From JADJRG01 sp964474905 (GTDB lineage Bacteria > Myxococcota_A > Polyangia > Nannocystales > Nannocystaceae): a stretch of DNA of 64,000 bases. The stretch's first letter is position 1. The number at the start of each line of letters is the position of its first letter. Positions 30,892 through 40,500 of the stretch are shown here, one piece after another. The translations under genes and the position numbers were made by a program. The notes under the pieces are model-generated. The model had not been told where the DNA came from. It ran no database searches and was given only the letters and a program-made list of their open reading frames with translations. The DNA lies in contig CAYYUP010000002.1 in assembly GCA_964474905.1 (NCBI GenBank), forward strand, positions 158,683-222,682, read 5' to 3'.

Positions 30892-31614
30892 ATGGATTTC
30901 ACAACGATACTCGCCAATTCCGGTGTCGACTTCAGCCTCGCGGGCATGTGGGCGCAGATGGGCATTGTCGCCAAGCTGGTGATGATTCTCCTCGGAATCA
31001 TGTTCCTCATCATGCTCGCTGTCACGATTGAGCGGGCGAGGGTCTTCTCGCGAGCCCGCGGCCAGTCGATCCGCTACATCATGATGCTCCGCACCTTCCT
31101 GCAGGAGCGCAAACTCCAAGATGCCGTCACTGCGGCCGGGACCCACAAAGAGTCGCCGATCGCCAAGGTCGTCGGTGCGGGTCTCAGCGAGTACATCCAG
31201 GGCATGGACGCCCTCCACGAAGAGGGACCCGACGATGTCGGTGACTTCGACCTGGTCGATGCTGTCAACCGTCAGCTCGAGCGCGCCAAGGAGCGCGAGA
31301 CCGCCAACCTCAAGCGCGGCCTGACAGTGCTCGCCACCATCGGCTCAACGGCCGTGTTTGTCGGCCTGTTTGGTACCGTCACCGGTATCATCAACTCCTT
31401 CCAGGGAATCTCCTCGGACGGCGGCGGCGGCCTCTCCTCGGTTGCAGGCGGCATCTCGGAGGCCCTTGTGGCCACCGCGGTCGGCCTGATGGTCGCGATT
31501 CCGGCGGTTGTCTTCTTCAACTACTTCAACGCCCGGATCGAGCTCTTCCAGATCGATATGAACGACGTCGCTTCCGAGCTCGTCGACTTTGTGCTCAAGG
31601 AAGGCCGTTACTAG
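30892..31614 (+). CDS. MotA/TolQ/ExbB proton-channel subunit
   Basis: The 240-residue protein has three membrane helices: about 25-46 (VAKLVMILLGIMFLIMLAV), about 147-170 (STAVFVGLFGTVTGIINSF) and about 188-210 (ALVATAVGLMVAIPAVVFF). These match the conserved TolQ/ExbB pore region. With ExbD partners it forms a proton-driven motor in the inner membrane. Two ExbD genes follow directly, one base after this stop for the first. The TonB partner is upstream, so the cluster could power an outer-membrane transporter or envelope movement. Confidence 0.93.
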   Translation: MDFTTILANSGVDFSLAGMWAQMGIVAKLVMILLGIMFLIMLAVTIERARVFSRARGQSIRYIMMLRTFLQERKLQDAVTAAGTHKESPIAKVVGAGLSEYIQGMDALHEEGPDDVGDFDLVDAVNRQLERAKERETANLKRGLTVLATIGSTAVFVGLFGTVTGIINSFQGISSDGGGGLSSVAGGISEALVATAVGLMVAIPAVVFFNYFNARIELFQIDMNDVASELVDFVLKEGRY

Positions 31615-31615
31615 G

Positions 31616-32107
31616 ATGTCCAGCGCGCGTCACCAGCGCCGAGGGAAGCAGACCCGACGGGTCCCCTACAAGACCGAGTCGATCCACCACGAGCCGCCAG
31701 CGGCTGAGATCAACGTCACGCCGCTGGTCGACGTCTGCCTTGTGCTCCTGATCATCTTCATGGTGGTCACACCCATGCTCGGGCGCGGCAAGGCCGTCAT
31801 CCTGCCCAAACTCGCAGATGCCGAGCAGCACAAGGAGGGGGATCAGGTTTTTGTCTCAATCAACGACGATGGAGCGTGGATTGAGCAGGACCTCTATCTC
31901 AGCAAGGGCGACTTCATGACCGCCCTCGACGAGAGCCTGAAGGTCGCCTCTGGCAAGGCTGCGGCCAATGGGTACACCGGCCCGCTTCTCTTCTTGAAGG
32001 GGGATCGGGACACGGATTACGGCCAGGTGCGCATCGTCCTCGAATGGATCACATCGAGTGAGTCGATGATCCAAGACGTCGCTCTGGTCGTCGATCTCGG
32101 GGAGTAG
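31616..32107 (+). CDS. ExbD/TolR biopolymer transport protein (first copy)
   Basis: I chose the ATG at 31616, one base after the exbB stop, over the upstream frame start that would overlap it. The 163-residue protein has a basic N-terminus, the signature INVTPLVDVCLVLLIIFMVV with the channel Asp39, and a periplasmic beta/alpha domain. ExbD dimers occupy the ExbB pore and pass protons through the Asp. It is longer at the N-terminus than the second copy. Confidence 0.92.
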   Translation: MSSARHQRRGKQTRRVPYKTESIHHEPPAAEINVTPLVDVCLVLLIIFMVVTPMLGRGKAVILPKLADAEQHKEGDQVFVSINDDGAWIEQDLYLSKGDFMTALDESLKVASGKAAANGYTGPLLFLKGDRDTDYGQVRIVLEWITSSESMIQDVALVVDLGE

Positions 32108-32230
32108 CAATACCCCCGAGGAGTCGTAGATGACCCAGGCGCTTTGTGCGCGAATTTGTTTTTCCTGTTCGTACCGCCCGTCGTGGCGTAGTCTCTCGCT
32201 CAACGAGCGTAGGCGGAGGAGTGTTCTTCC

Positions 32231-32674
32231 ATGGGCATGTCAACTGGACATAAGGGTTCTGGGGCTGCGGCTGACATCAACGTCACCCCGCTCGTAGACA
32301 TCTGTTTGGTCCTTCTCATCATCTTCATGGTGATGATCCCCAAGCAGGTCCCCGAAATTTCGGTGCGTGTGCCACCGGAGAGCAAGCAGCGCAACAAGGC
32401 GCCACCGACCCAGGACACCCTGGTGATCGGCATGACCAAGGACGGTACGGTCTCCCTCAATCGAAACCCGATGGAGAAGACGGTGCTTCGAGATGCGCTC
32501 AAAAAGCAGCTCGAATTTCGCGACAAAAAGGTCGTCTTCGTCGACTTTGATGATGACGCGAAGTACGGCGACGCGGTCGAAATCCTCGACATGGCGAAGA
32601 CCTCGGGCGCCGAGGTGCTGGGTGTCATGAAGCGCAAGGATCGGCCCACCCCAGACAAGCTGCCGACCAGGTAG
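32231..32674 (+). CDS. ExbD/TolR biopolymer transport protein (second copy)
   Basis: The 147-residue protein has INVTPLVDICLVLLIIFMVM near the start with channel Asp23, then a periplasmic domain ending RKDRPTPDKLPTR. GGAGGAG lies about 10 bases before the ATG; a second ATG two codons in would also serve. A single ExbB with two different ExbD proteins is common in myxobacterial Agl/Glt and TonB-type motors. It lies 123 bases downstream of the first exbD. Confidence 0.92.
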   Translation: MGMSTGHKGSGAAADINVTPLVDICLVLLIIFMVMIPKQVPEISVRVPPESKQRNKAPPTQDTLVIGMTKDGTVSLNRNPMEKTVLRDALKKQLEFRDKKVVFVDFDDDAKYGDAVEILDMAKTSGAEVLGVMKRKDRPTPDKLPTR

Positions 32675-32758
32675 CGAACCCGACCCACAGATCCCTGACG
32701 ATCTCACTAGTAGGACTTGAGAAACATGCGTAGCGCCGACTCCAAGCAGGAAGCATCG

Positions 32759-35700
32759 ATGGGTATTGTTAGAGGATCGCTCGTAGCGACCGCACTGCTC
32801 GCTGCAGCGACAGCGATGCCGGGATGCATCACCGATCCCGATTGCGCCATCTGCGATCCGGAGAACCTTATCCTCGAGACGATCTCCGCCTCGAACTACG
32901 CCGGCAAGCAGATCTTTCTGCTCTCGCCCGAGTGCAAGGGGGAGGAGTGTCCGGAGGCGCTGAGCGAGGCGAAGTACTACGTCAATACCATCGGTCCGTG
33001 CGAGATGAGCGACGATGCCGTCGACTCCGAGAAGGCCCGCAGAGGTGCCGCAGAGTGGTGCAAGATCTCACCGCTGATCGTCGGAACCGGCATCAACTTC
33101 GTTTTTAACAACCTCCTCGATCCACAGTCGATCGAGCTGGTCCGTAAGCAGCCGGTAAACCCTCAGCTCTTCGAGGTCTACGATTGGCGCACACGGATCG
33201 TCAAGATCAAGGGGCCGAACACCCGCTACAACGGCGACTATCTTCGGGGTTCGAGCCAGAACCCGGACTTGGTCACGCGCGCGGTAAACCTCTCGTGCAT
33301 CGAAAATCTCGCCGACCTGAGCGTGCCCTTCGATCACACGTCGATCGAGAACAACACCTGCGACGGGCTCTATCAAGCTGACGGAGGCATCTGGCCGCTC
33401 CGCACCCGCCTGACCCAGGAGGTCAAGGCGGCGGGCGGCAAGTTGGATTGGCGGAGCACGGCGAACTCCTGCGACGCGCTGACAGATGGTGCGGACACAT
33501 GCTGCACCTCCTGCGACTACGAGCTTTCGGTCAACATCTCGCGCTACGGCGCGGGTCATGACGCCTCAAACGCGCTCTCCTGCGATCCCGCGAACGACGA
33601 CAAATTCATCGTTTGCCGCGACATCGCGTCCGAAGTTGATCGCAGCGCTGAGGATGGGAACCGCTACCAGTTCAACTGGAACGGCGAGCTGGTGAGTTCA
33701 TCGATTCCCTTCGCCGATCGGTTGCGCGAGACGCATCCGGCCGATCGCCCCGCGGGCTCGGAGCAAAAGAACGCACCCTGTCAGACGACGACGGACTGCA
33801 CGACGCCGACCGACCTCAACCTGCCCGGTTCCGAGTGCGTCGGCGAACTTGCGGACAGCGGTGTCGCCTGCAGCCAAGACGCCGAGAACGAAGACTGCAT
33901 CAATCGTCGGTGTGTCGCCGAGTGGTTCATCTCCTGCGAGACGACGCAGCTCGGCGGGCGCTGTGTGGACAAGCGCTTCGAGGAGAAGGGCGTCGCTGGT
34001 TGTTTCACACTCAACAATGATGTGGTCGCCTACAACGATGCCCTCGAGGAGGGCAACGTCAAGAACGTCTCCGGAGGTCGCCGGCTCGCGTTCACGGACC
34101 TCGACGAGAACGGCCTCATCGAGGCGGACGAGGGTTGTGGCCAGGGCGTCGTTTGCGATCCATTTGACCGGTCCTGGTCGACGCCGATCGCCGTCTACGA
34201 TCGCAAGAAAAGCCTGCCCGAACAGGCCCGAGACTGTGTGTGCCCGACTAGCGAGAGCAACTACGCGTCGCGGATCGACAACGATCCCGAGTGCAAGGAT
34301 GTGATCGACAGGCTCTGTCGCGACGATGGTGGCAAGCTCATCGAGTCCAAGGCCAACCAGTACGCGATGCGCTTTGTGACAAAGGTCGGCGGTGTCATCT
34401 ACGATCCGGCCCTCAAGGGGCTCCAGTTCCGGGCAGCGGATCGCGGTACGGTCGGTCGTGCGCGGGCTGAGTTTTGTGCGACGGGTGCGAAGAACATCGG
34501 TGGCTTCAACATCAAGGACGGCTGGCGGGCGAACGACAATGGCGCCGAGTCGGATGAGAACTTCGACCGGGCGATGTGTTCGAGTTCCGAGTACGAAATC
34601 GTCTTTGCGGTCCCGAGCGACGATGGCGGCCAGTACCTCAAGGACAAGGTTGGCAATACGCTCGCGGGTCGCCGTTCGTACAAATTTACGACGCCAGACT
34701 TCCATATCGTGCCGGGCAGCGGTTTCCCCGCAGACAACCTGCGGATCGGCGCTTGCGACAGCTTTGCGATCGGGTTCTCAAACAAATACGACATGAGCCC
34801 GCAAAACCTCCGCAAGCTGCAGATCGTCGAGCTCGATGAACTCAGCAACGAGGTTGCAGTGGTCGCTGGTGGTCTTAACTGCACCGATGATCCAGATGCC
34901 GTGAGCGCCTCCTCGCCGCCCTGCCTGACAGCCGACGTCTCCAGCCAGAATGTCGGCAAGGTCGGAGTGCAGGCCAATCCAAAGGACTTCGGTCAGGTGC
35001 TTCGCACAGGACGAACGTACCGGCTCAAGGTGCCGGGCCTGAGCGTCATCAATGGGGTTCCGATCAACTCCTACAAGGACTTCCAGGACTTCTACAGCAG
35101 CGATCCAGCAGCGGCCGAAGAGGCCTACCGAAGCGTCTTCATGGACGCCTGTGGCATGCCCTTGATCATCGGCGGAGCCTCAGAGCCCGACCACTACTTC
35201 GACTTTACCGTCGATCCGCCAAAGGCCAAGGAGGACAAAGACGGCGTTCTCGGCCTCTCCGGACTTCCTGGTGATGATGGCTTGATGTGCGATCGGCTCG
35301 GCGACGGGGTGCAGTTCAGCTGTGATAACGCGCCCGATCACTACAACCCCGATCAAGTGGACAGCGACCTGGACGGCTTTGGCGATGTCTACGATCTCTG
35401 CCCGACGATCGCGACCGCGATCAACACGGCGGACAGCGATAAGGACGGGGTTGGTAACGAGTGTGATACCTGCGTCAAGCAGCCAACTACCTACAACAAG
35501 GAAGCTGGCATGGCGGGCGTTCCGCCCAACATGATGGTCTTCAATACGCCGTACCAGAGCGATGCGGATGGGGACGGCATCGGTGATGCCTGCGACAACT
35601 GCGTCCAGTTGTCGAACTGTGCGGACTTCGGCAATACCGCTGGGCTTACGCCCTACGTGATCGGCGATGTTGTGCCGGTCAACGACACGAACATCTGCCA

Positions 35701-36730
35701 GACCGACATCGATGGCTTCAAGATGATCGGTGATGCCTGCGTCGAAAACGGTGCGCCGATCACCTTCCCCGGGGCTGCCGGGCCGGTGGGCTTTGGCAAC
35801 GACGACGACTTTGATGGCGACGGGATCGTCAACGTCGAGGATTACTGCCCGCGTCTCCCCGTGGAGGGGCTGTCCTGTACTGGCGACGACGAGTGTCCAG
35901 ACTCCAAGTGCACCAACAACCTCTGCAATCACAGCGACAGTGATGGTGACAAGGTCGGTGACTTCTGTGACACCTGTCCCTTTGATCTGAACCCCTCACA
36001 GATCGCCGATGGCGGGATCCAAGATGACGATGCGGATGGCGATTTTGTTGGCCGCGATTGTGAGACCAACGCCGAATGCTACAAGCGCTTCGATCCGCGT
36101 CCGTACTCGTTCTACGACGTTCAGGCCAACGGTTGGTGCTGTACGGTCGCCCTTGATGAACTGAGCAAGACCCGGGCTCCCCGCGAGCCCTACGAGGTCG
36201 TGCAGGCTGAAGACGGGTCGGTTACGATCGTCGGCGGAGGTCGCCTGTTGACCGTCGATTGTCCGGACGCAGAAGATCCGACCTGCCGCAAAATCCCCGA
36301 CGAGGTGCTAGGAAAGCCCGGCATGGTCGCGCTTCCACCCGGTTGCGAAGGGGCACTGATCGACGCTGGCTACGATCCGGCAAACAAGGTCTACGCGACG
36401 CGCCTGGCGCTTGCGGACGTCGATAGCGAGGCCGCTCTCTGGGATAACCGCTGCACGTTGCCGCAGCTCGACCAGGACTTTGACGGTATTGGTGACATCT
36501 GCGACCTCTGTCCCTTTGCTTTCGACCCGGACAATGAGCCCTACGTCAACGAGAACGGTCGGCTCTTCGCCGAAGCGGGCAAGTACTGCAACGGGACCTA
36601 CGCGCTCGACCAGATCCAGGCCGGGATCATTGCGGCGCAGCCGATGTGCTACGACGAAGAGAGCGAAGAGAGCACCGGTGGGGATACCGATGGCACCGGT
36701 ACCGGTACCGGTGGCTCCACTGGCGGCTGA
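32759..36730 (+). CDS. large secreted lipoprotein with Ig-like and thrombospondin type 3 calcium repeats
   Basis: I start it at the ATG at 32759 because AGGAAG lies 5 bases upstream and a compact lipoprotein signal results (MGIVRGSLVATALLAAATAMPGC). An ATG at 32726 and a TTG at 32717 are alternatives. Of about 1323 residues, the first 500 are Cys-rich. Two segments around 530-650 and 675-820 resemble bacterial Ig-like (SbsA/Big) domains. From about residue 880 on there are at least five TSP3-type calcium loops: DSDLDGFGDVYDLCP, DSDKDGVGNECDTC, DADGDGIGDACDNC, DSDGDKVGDFCDTCP and DQDFDGIGDICDLCP. It ends in a T/G/D low-complexity tail. It probably sits on the cell surface; ligand and role are unknown. 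It follows the ExbD genes and may belong to the same transcript. Confidence 0.85.
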   Translation: MGIVRGSLVATALLAAATAMPGCITDPDCAICDPENLILETISASNYAGKQIFLLSPECKGEECPEALSEAKYYVNTIGPCEMSDDAVDSEKARRGAAEWCKISPLIVGTGINFVFNNLLDPQSIELVRKQPVNPQLFEVYDWRTRIVKIKGPNTRYNGDYLRGSSQNPDLVTRAVNLSCIENLADLSVPFDHTSIENNTCDGLYQADGGIWPLRTRLTQEVKAAGGKLDWRSTANSCDALTDGADTCCTSCDYELSVNISRYGAGHDASNALSCDPANDDKFIVCRDIASEVDRSAEDGNRYQFNWNGELVSSSIPFADRLRETHPADRPAGSEQKNAPCQTTTDCTTPTDLNLPGSECVGELADSGVACSQDAENEDCINRRCVAEWFISCETTQLGGRCVDKRFEEKGVAGCFTLNNDVVAYNDALEEGNVKNVSGGRRLAFTDLDENGLIEADEGCGQGVVCDPFDRSWSTPIAVYDRKKSLPEQARDCVCPTSESNYASRIDNDPECKDVIDRLCRDDGGKLIESKANQYAMRFVTKVGGVIYDPALKGLQFRAADRGTVGRARAEFCATGAKNIGGFNIKDGWRANDNGAESDENFDRAMCSSSEYEIVFAVPSDDGGQYLKDKVGNTLAGRRSYKFTTPDFHIVPGSGFPADNLRIGACDSFAIGFSNKYDMSPQNLRKLQIVELDELSNEVAVVAGGLNCTDDPDAVSASSPPCLTADVSSQNVGKVGVQANPKDFGQVLRTGRTYRLKVPGLSVINGVPINSYKDFQDFYSSDPAAAEEAYRSVFMDACGMPLIIGGASEPDHYFDFTVDPPKAKEDKDGVLGLSGLPGDDGLMCDRLGDGVQFSCDNAPDHYNPDQVDSDLDGFGDVYDLCPTIATAINTADSDKDGVGNECDTCVKQPTTYNKEAGMAGVPPNMMVFNTPYQSDADGDGIGDACDNCVQLSNCADFGNTAGLTPYVIGDVVPVNDTNICQTDIDGFKMIGDACVENGAPITFPGAAGPVGFGNDDDFDGDGIVNVEDYCPRLPVEGLSCTGDDECPDSKCTNNLCNHSDSDGDKVGDFCDTCPFDLNPSQIADGGIQDDDADGDFVGRDCETNAECYKRFDPRPYSFYDVQANGWCCTVALDELSKTRAPREPYEVVQAEDGSVTIVGGGRLLTVDCPDAEDPTCRKIPDEVLGKPGMVALPPGCEGALIDAGYDPANKVYATRLALADVDSEAALWDNRCTLPQLDQDFDGIGDICDLCPFAFDPDNEPYVNENGRLFAEAGKYCNGTYALDQIQAGIIAAQPMCYDEESEESTGGDTDGTGTGTGGSTGG

Positions 36731-36754
36731 GCACGAACCCAGAATGTGGGTGAT

Positions 36755-36782
36755 CGAAGGCGGGGCAGGTGCCTCGCCTTCG
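36755..36782 (+). terminator. hairpin after the TSP3 lipoprotein gene
   Basis: Outer arms CGAAGGCG and CGCCTTCG enclose an inner GGCA/TGCC stem. It sits 25 bases past the stop, before a gene on the opposite strand. No T-run follows. Confidence 0.55.
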
Positions 36783-36905
36783 GCGTTCTCAGAGAGCCGG
36801 ATCGGCGAAAACGTGCCTGTCTACGACTCTTCTTGCACACGGCCCCCGTCAGCCAGCGATCGCGCTCAGAGAGCGGCGAACGCTAGCCCCGGAAACCCGG
36901 GGTGC

Positions 36906-37487
36906 CTAGGCGCCGATGTCAGCGACGTAGAAGTCGAAGTGGATATCGACAACCGGGCTGCCCGTGGACTCGTGGAAATGCCAGGTCAGGCGGGCTGCAT
37001 TTGCGGTGCCGTCGACGCGCTTGAAGTAGATATAGCCCCGCATGGTTGTACCGGGCTGAAGCATGCCCCAAGGCAGCGCGGAGGCGCCGATATCACCGTA
37101 GGAGGAGATCCTCGTGAAGTCGTTGGAGCGCCCGGTGCTGTAGCCGTTGGCGCGCTTACCCGAGAGCGCGAAGGTGCCGCCGGCGTCGAGCAGTTCGTGC
37201 TGGAAGCCGCGTTCGTCGAAGAGGTCGATGTCGCCAGGAGCTAGGCGGATGGGTTTGTTGCCCATGTTGGCGATGACCGCGTGGATCACGGTTGTGTCTT
37301 CGTCGAAGTAGTAGGGATCACCCTCCCAGGCCCCGGTGGTGAGGACTACAGAGAGCTTGGAGGCGGGGTCGATGGCTGCCTGTCGGTGGCTTCCATCGGC
37401 TGCGACCAGCTCTCCCCGGGGGGCGCACGCGAGCGGCACGAGGAGCACAGCTGCGAAGAGACCCAGATGTCGATGGAAGCGCATCAC
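36906..37487 (-). CDS. hypothetical lipoprotein
   Basis: The 193-residue protein has a signal peptide ending in the lipobox LVPLAC (Cys21). The mature part looks like one beta-sandwich domain: KLSVVLTTGAWEGDPYYFDED, then VIHAVIANMGNKPIRLAPGDI, LQPGTTMRGYIYFKRV and a closing WHFHESTGSPVVDIHFDFYV. The 'NxGxxPIRL...LxPGxxxxGxIxF' pattern resembles DUF4352-like or Ig-like extracellular domains seen in many lipoproteins. No function can be assigned. It is 103 bases downstream of the kinase gene on the same strand. Confidence 0.75.
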   Translation of the reverse strand: MMRFHRHLGLFAAVLLVPLACAPRGELVAADGSHRQAAIDPASKLSVVLTTGAWEGDPYYFDEDTTVIHAVIANMGNKPIRLAPGDIDLFDERGFQHELLDAGGTFALSGKRANGYSTGRSNDFTRISSYGDIGASALPWGMLQPGTTMRGYIYFKRVDGTANAARLTWHFHESTGSPVVDIHFDFYVADIGA

Positions 37488-37590
37488 GAGCCAAGCATAG
37501 CGCGAGAGTCCGCCGGTGACACCGCGCGCAGGCCTTTGCGTGGGCTAGATCGCTTCTGTGGTCAAAGGGGCCGGGAGTGCCGTTAGAGAG

Positions 37591-40500
37591 CTATGGCGCA
37601 CTATTTGAGCGTTCGCGCATGTCGCGCCAGTCGCGTTGGAGCAGCTTTTGGACCTGGCGTTGAGCGAGGTAGCTGCGGCGGAGTTCGGGGCTTTGGAGGT
37701 CGTCGAGTCGGGCTTGCGTCAGCTCGGCGGCGCGGTTGAGCCAACGCTCGCCCTCTGGATCTCCGCTGCCGGTGAGCACTTGGCCGAGGTGGAAGACCGA
37801 AAGCAGACCGTCGACTGGGGCTGCGCCGGCTTCGACGAGTTCGACTGCCTCACGCTCGCTACGGATCGCCTGTTGAGGGTCCCCCCGAAGCTCGGCGGCA
37901 CAGCTGAGGATGTGCAGCGCGTGGGCCATCGCGCTGGGAAGCGAGTGCTCGCGGGCCTGTTGGAGTACTTTCGTGGCGAGTGCACTCGCTTTGTCGATCG
38001 AGCCCTCGCGGGCGCTGTTGAGGACGATGCGGGCCTGGCGAGCGCGCGCTCGGAGTTCGGTGCGTAGATCACCGCGGGCATTGGCGATCGCGGCGGCATC
38101 GGTGAGCAGTGAGCTCGCTGCGTCGGCTTCGCCCAGCTCTGCGACGACTTCGCCCAGGTGCACGACGACCTCGCCGAGAAGCCCCGTATGGCCGAGTGCT
38201 TCGTGCAGCTCTAGGGCCTTGCGGAGGTAGCGTTCGGCGCGGCGATGGAGGCCGATGGCGCTGTAGGTGATCCCGAGGTTGGCGAGTTTGGTGCCGGTCC
38301 CGACCCGATCGCCGAGTTCTCGGTCGATCTCCAGGGCCTCGAGGAAGCAGTCGATGGCCCGCTGGTAGCGAGTGCTGCGACGGGCGACCTCGCCTAAATG
38401 GGTGAGCGCGTCGGCTTGAATCCGCCTGTCGTTGAGCGCTCGGGCGATCGTCAGGACTTCGTTTAATGTGGTGCGAGCTCCGACGAGTCGGCAGTCGTCG
38501 AGTTCGGCGCGGCCGATCCTGAGGAGGAGCTTCGCGCGTTGGTGGCGACCCTTTTCGTTGGGGCAGGCCTGGAGGGCCTCGCGGGCGATGTCTTCGGCTA
38601 AACGCGGGGCTCCCTGAGCGAGGAGAAGGTCCGAGTGCAGCTCGCCGAGGGTCGCGCGTGCGGGGGAGGGGTCGTCGAGCGCGGTGATCCGAGCGATGAG
38701 GCGGGGGATGAGCTGTTCCGCGTGCTGGATTCGGCCGCAATCGAGGTAGAAGCGGAGCAGCCGCAGCGACGCCTCGACCTCTCGCTCTGCATCGTCGTCG
38801 CTGCTCGCGAGGTCGATCATCTGCCGAAGATCGGCCCCTTGGAGGCGCCTGCGACCCCAGGCGCGAAGGATTGACTCGCGATCGCCGAGGATCGCAAAGC
38901 GCCGTCTGTCGGTACTTGGTAGTGCCTTGAGGGCGAGGCTCAGGAAGTAGTGGGCCTCACGGCTGCCGCCGAGATCGCGGGCTGCAGACGCCGCTCGGAG
39001 GGCGGGCTCGACCGCCTCCAGAGTGCGCCCAGCCTCGAGCAGATGCTCGGCGATGGGCCCGTCATCACGACCCGGTGAGTAATCGCTGCGGCTGTGTTTA
39101 ATCGCGACCGCGCGGGCATGAAGCCTGCGGGAGAGTTCTCGTGCGGTGGTCTCTTTGCAGAGTTCGTGCAGGCTGATGCTGGTGAAGCGCAGCGGGTTGT
39201 TGTTGGGGTCGGACTCAAAGACGCCGAGGCTGCGCAGGCGGTCGACGTCGCGGGCAACCTCCCGCTCGACGAGGCGAGCGACTTCTTCGGGCCGGAAGCT
39301 CTGGCCGAGGATCGCGGCCGCCTCGACGACCTCTCGTTCGCCCGGCCGGAGGGCATCGAGGTGTGCGTGCAGGGCGGCCTCGACGCTCCGCGGGACTTGG
39401 ATCGTCGCTCCGCGCTGACGCACTTCGAGGAAACGACCGCGGGCATCCCAGGCGATCACACCTTGGCGGAGGAGGTGAGCGAGTGTTTCTTCGATAAAGA
39501 GCGGATTGCCGGAGGTGCGGGCGAGGATCGCGTCGGCGAGTTCTGCCGCTGCGCCCGGATCGGCGAAGCGGCGGATGATCAATTCGCGACGGGCGCGGGC
39601 GTCGAGCTCGCTGAGGTCGAGTTCGATGAGCCCCGGCAGTGCGCGCAGAGGGCCGATGCGCGGGCTTGGGCGTGTGGTCATGACCACCAGTAGTGGGTGC
39701 GCCGGTTGGCGACCGAGCCACTCTCCAAGGAGTGCGAGGCTGTGGGCGTCGGCGAAGTGCAGGTTCTCTAAAACGACGAGCACCGGGCGGCGCTCTGCGA
39801 GCACCCGAACGAGGCGTCGGAAGAGCCTACTGATGGCCTCGCGACGGGCGCTCGGCGGCGTCTTGTGGGGGGGGGCGCCCGCTAGATCGAGGGCGTCGCC
39901 GAGGGCTCCAGCGAGTGCTTCGGGGTCGCTGATCCGAAGTTTGGTGAGGCGCTGTGTGAGCTCTTCGTAGGTGGTTTTGGTGTGGATGCCGAGGGTGCCC
40001 TGGAGGAGGCGGAGCAGCGCTCCGAGAGAGACGTTGCGGCGGCGCCATTGGCCGCTGAAGCGCAGGACCTCGGCGGAGCGGCGGGGGATGCTGGTGACAA
40101 AACGTTCGACGAGCGTGCGCTTGCCGAGACCTGGGGCGCTGGTGATGAGCACAGCCCGGACAGCGCGCGCTCGGATCGCCTCGGCGAAACACTCGCGCAG
40201 GGTTCGGAGCTCGAGTTCGCGGCCGTAGAGGACCGCACGGGCACCTGGGGCGTGGTGGATCCGCCGCTCGCTGGCCTGGGCTGGGCCGAGCAGCGGGCAG
40301 GCGTGATCGAGTTCGGCGGGCGCGAGTTCCCCGTCGTCGTCGGGATCGATGAGTTCGGGCTCACCGAGCCGCCAGCGTCTGGCGAGCCCCTCGGGAGGAT
40401 CGCCGACGAGCATCACGGGGCCATCCAGGGCGGCCTTTGCGACCTGTCGCATTCGACATTCGCTGACCGGGTCGATTTCGACGGCAAGGGGGGCGCCGGC

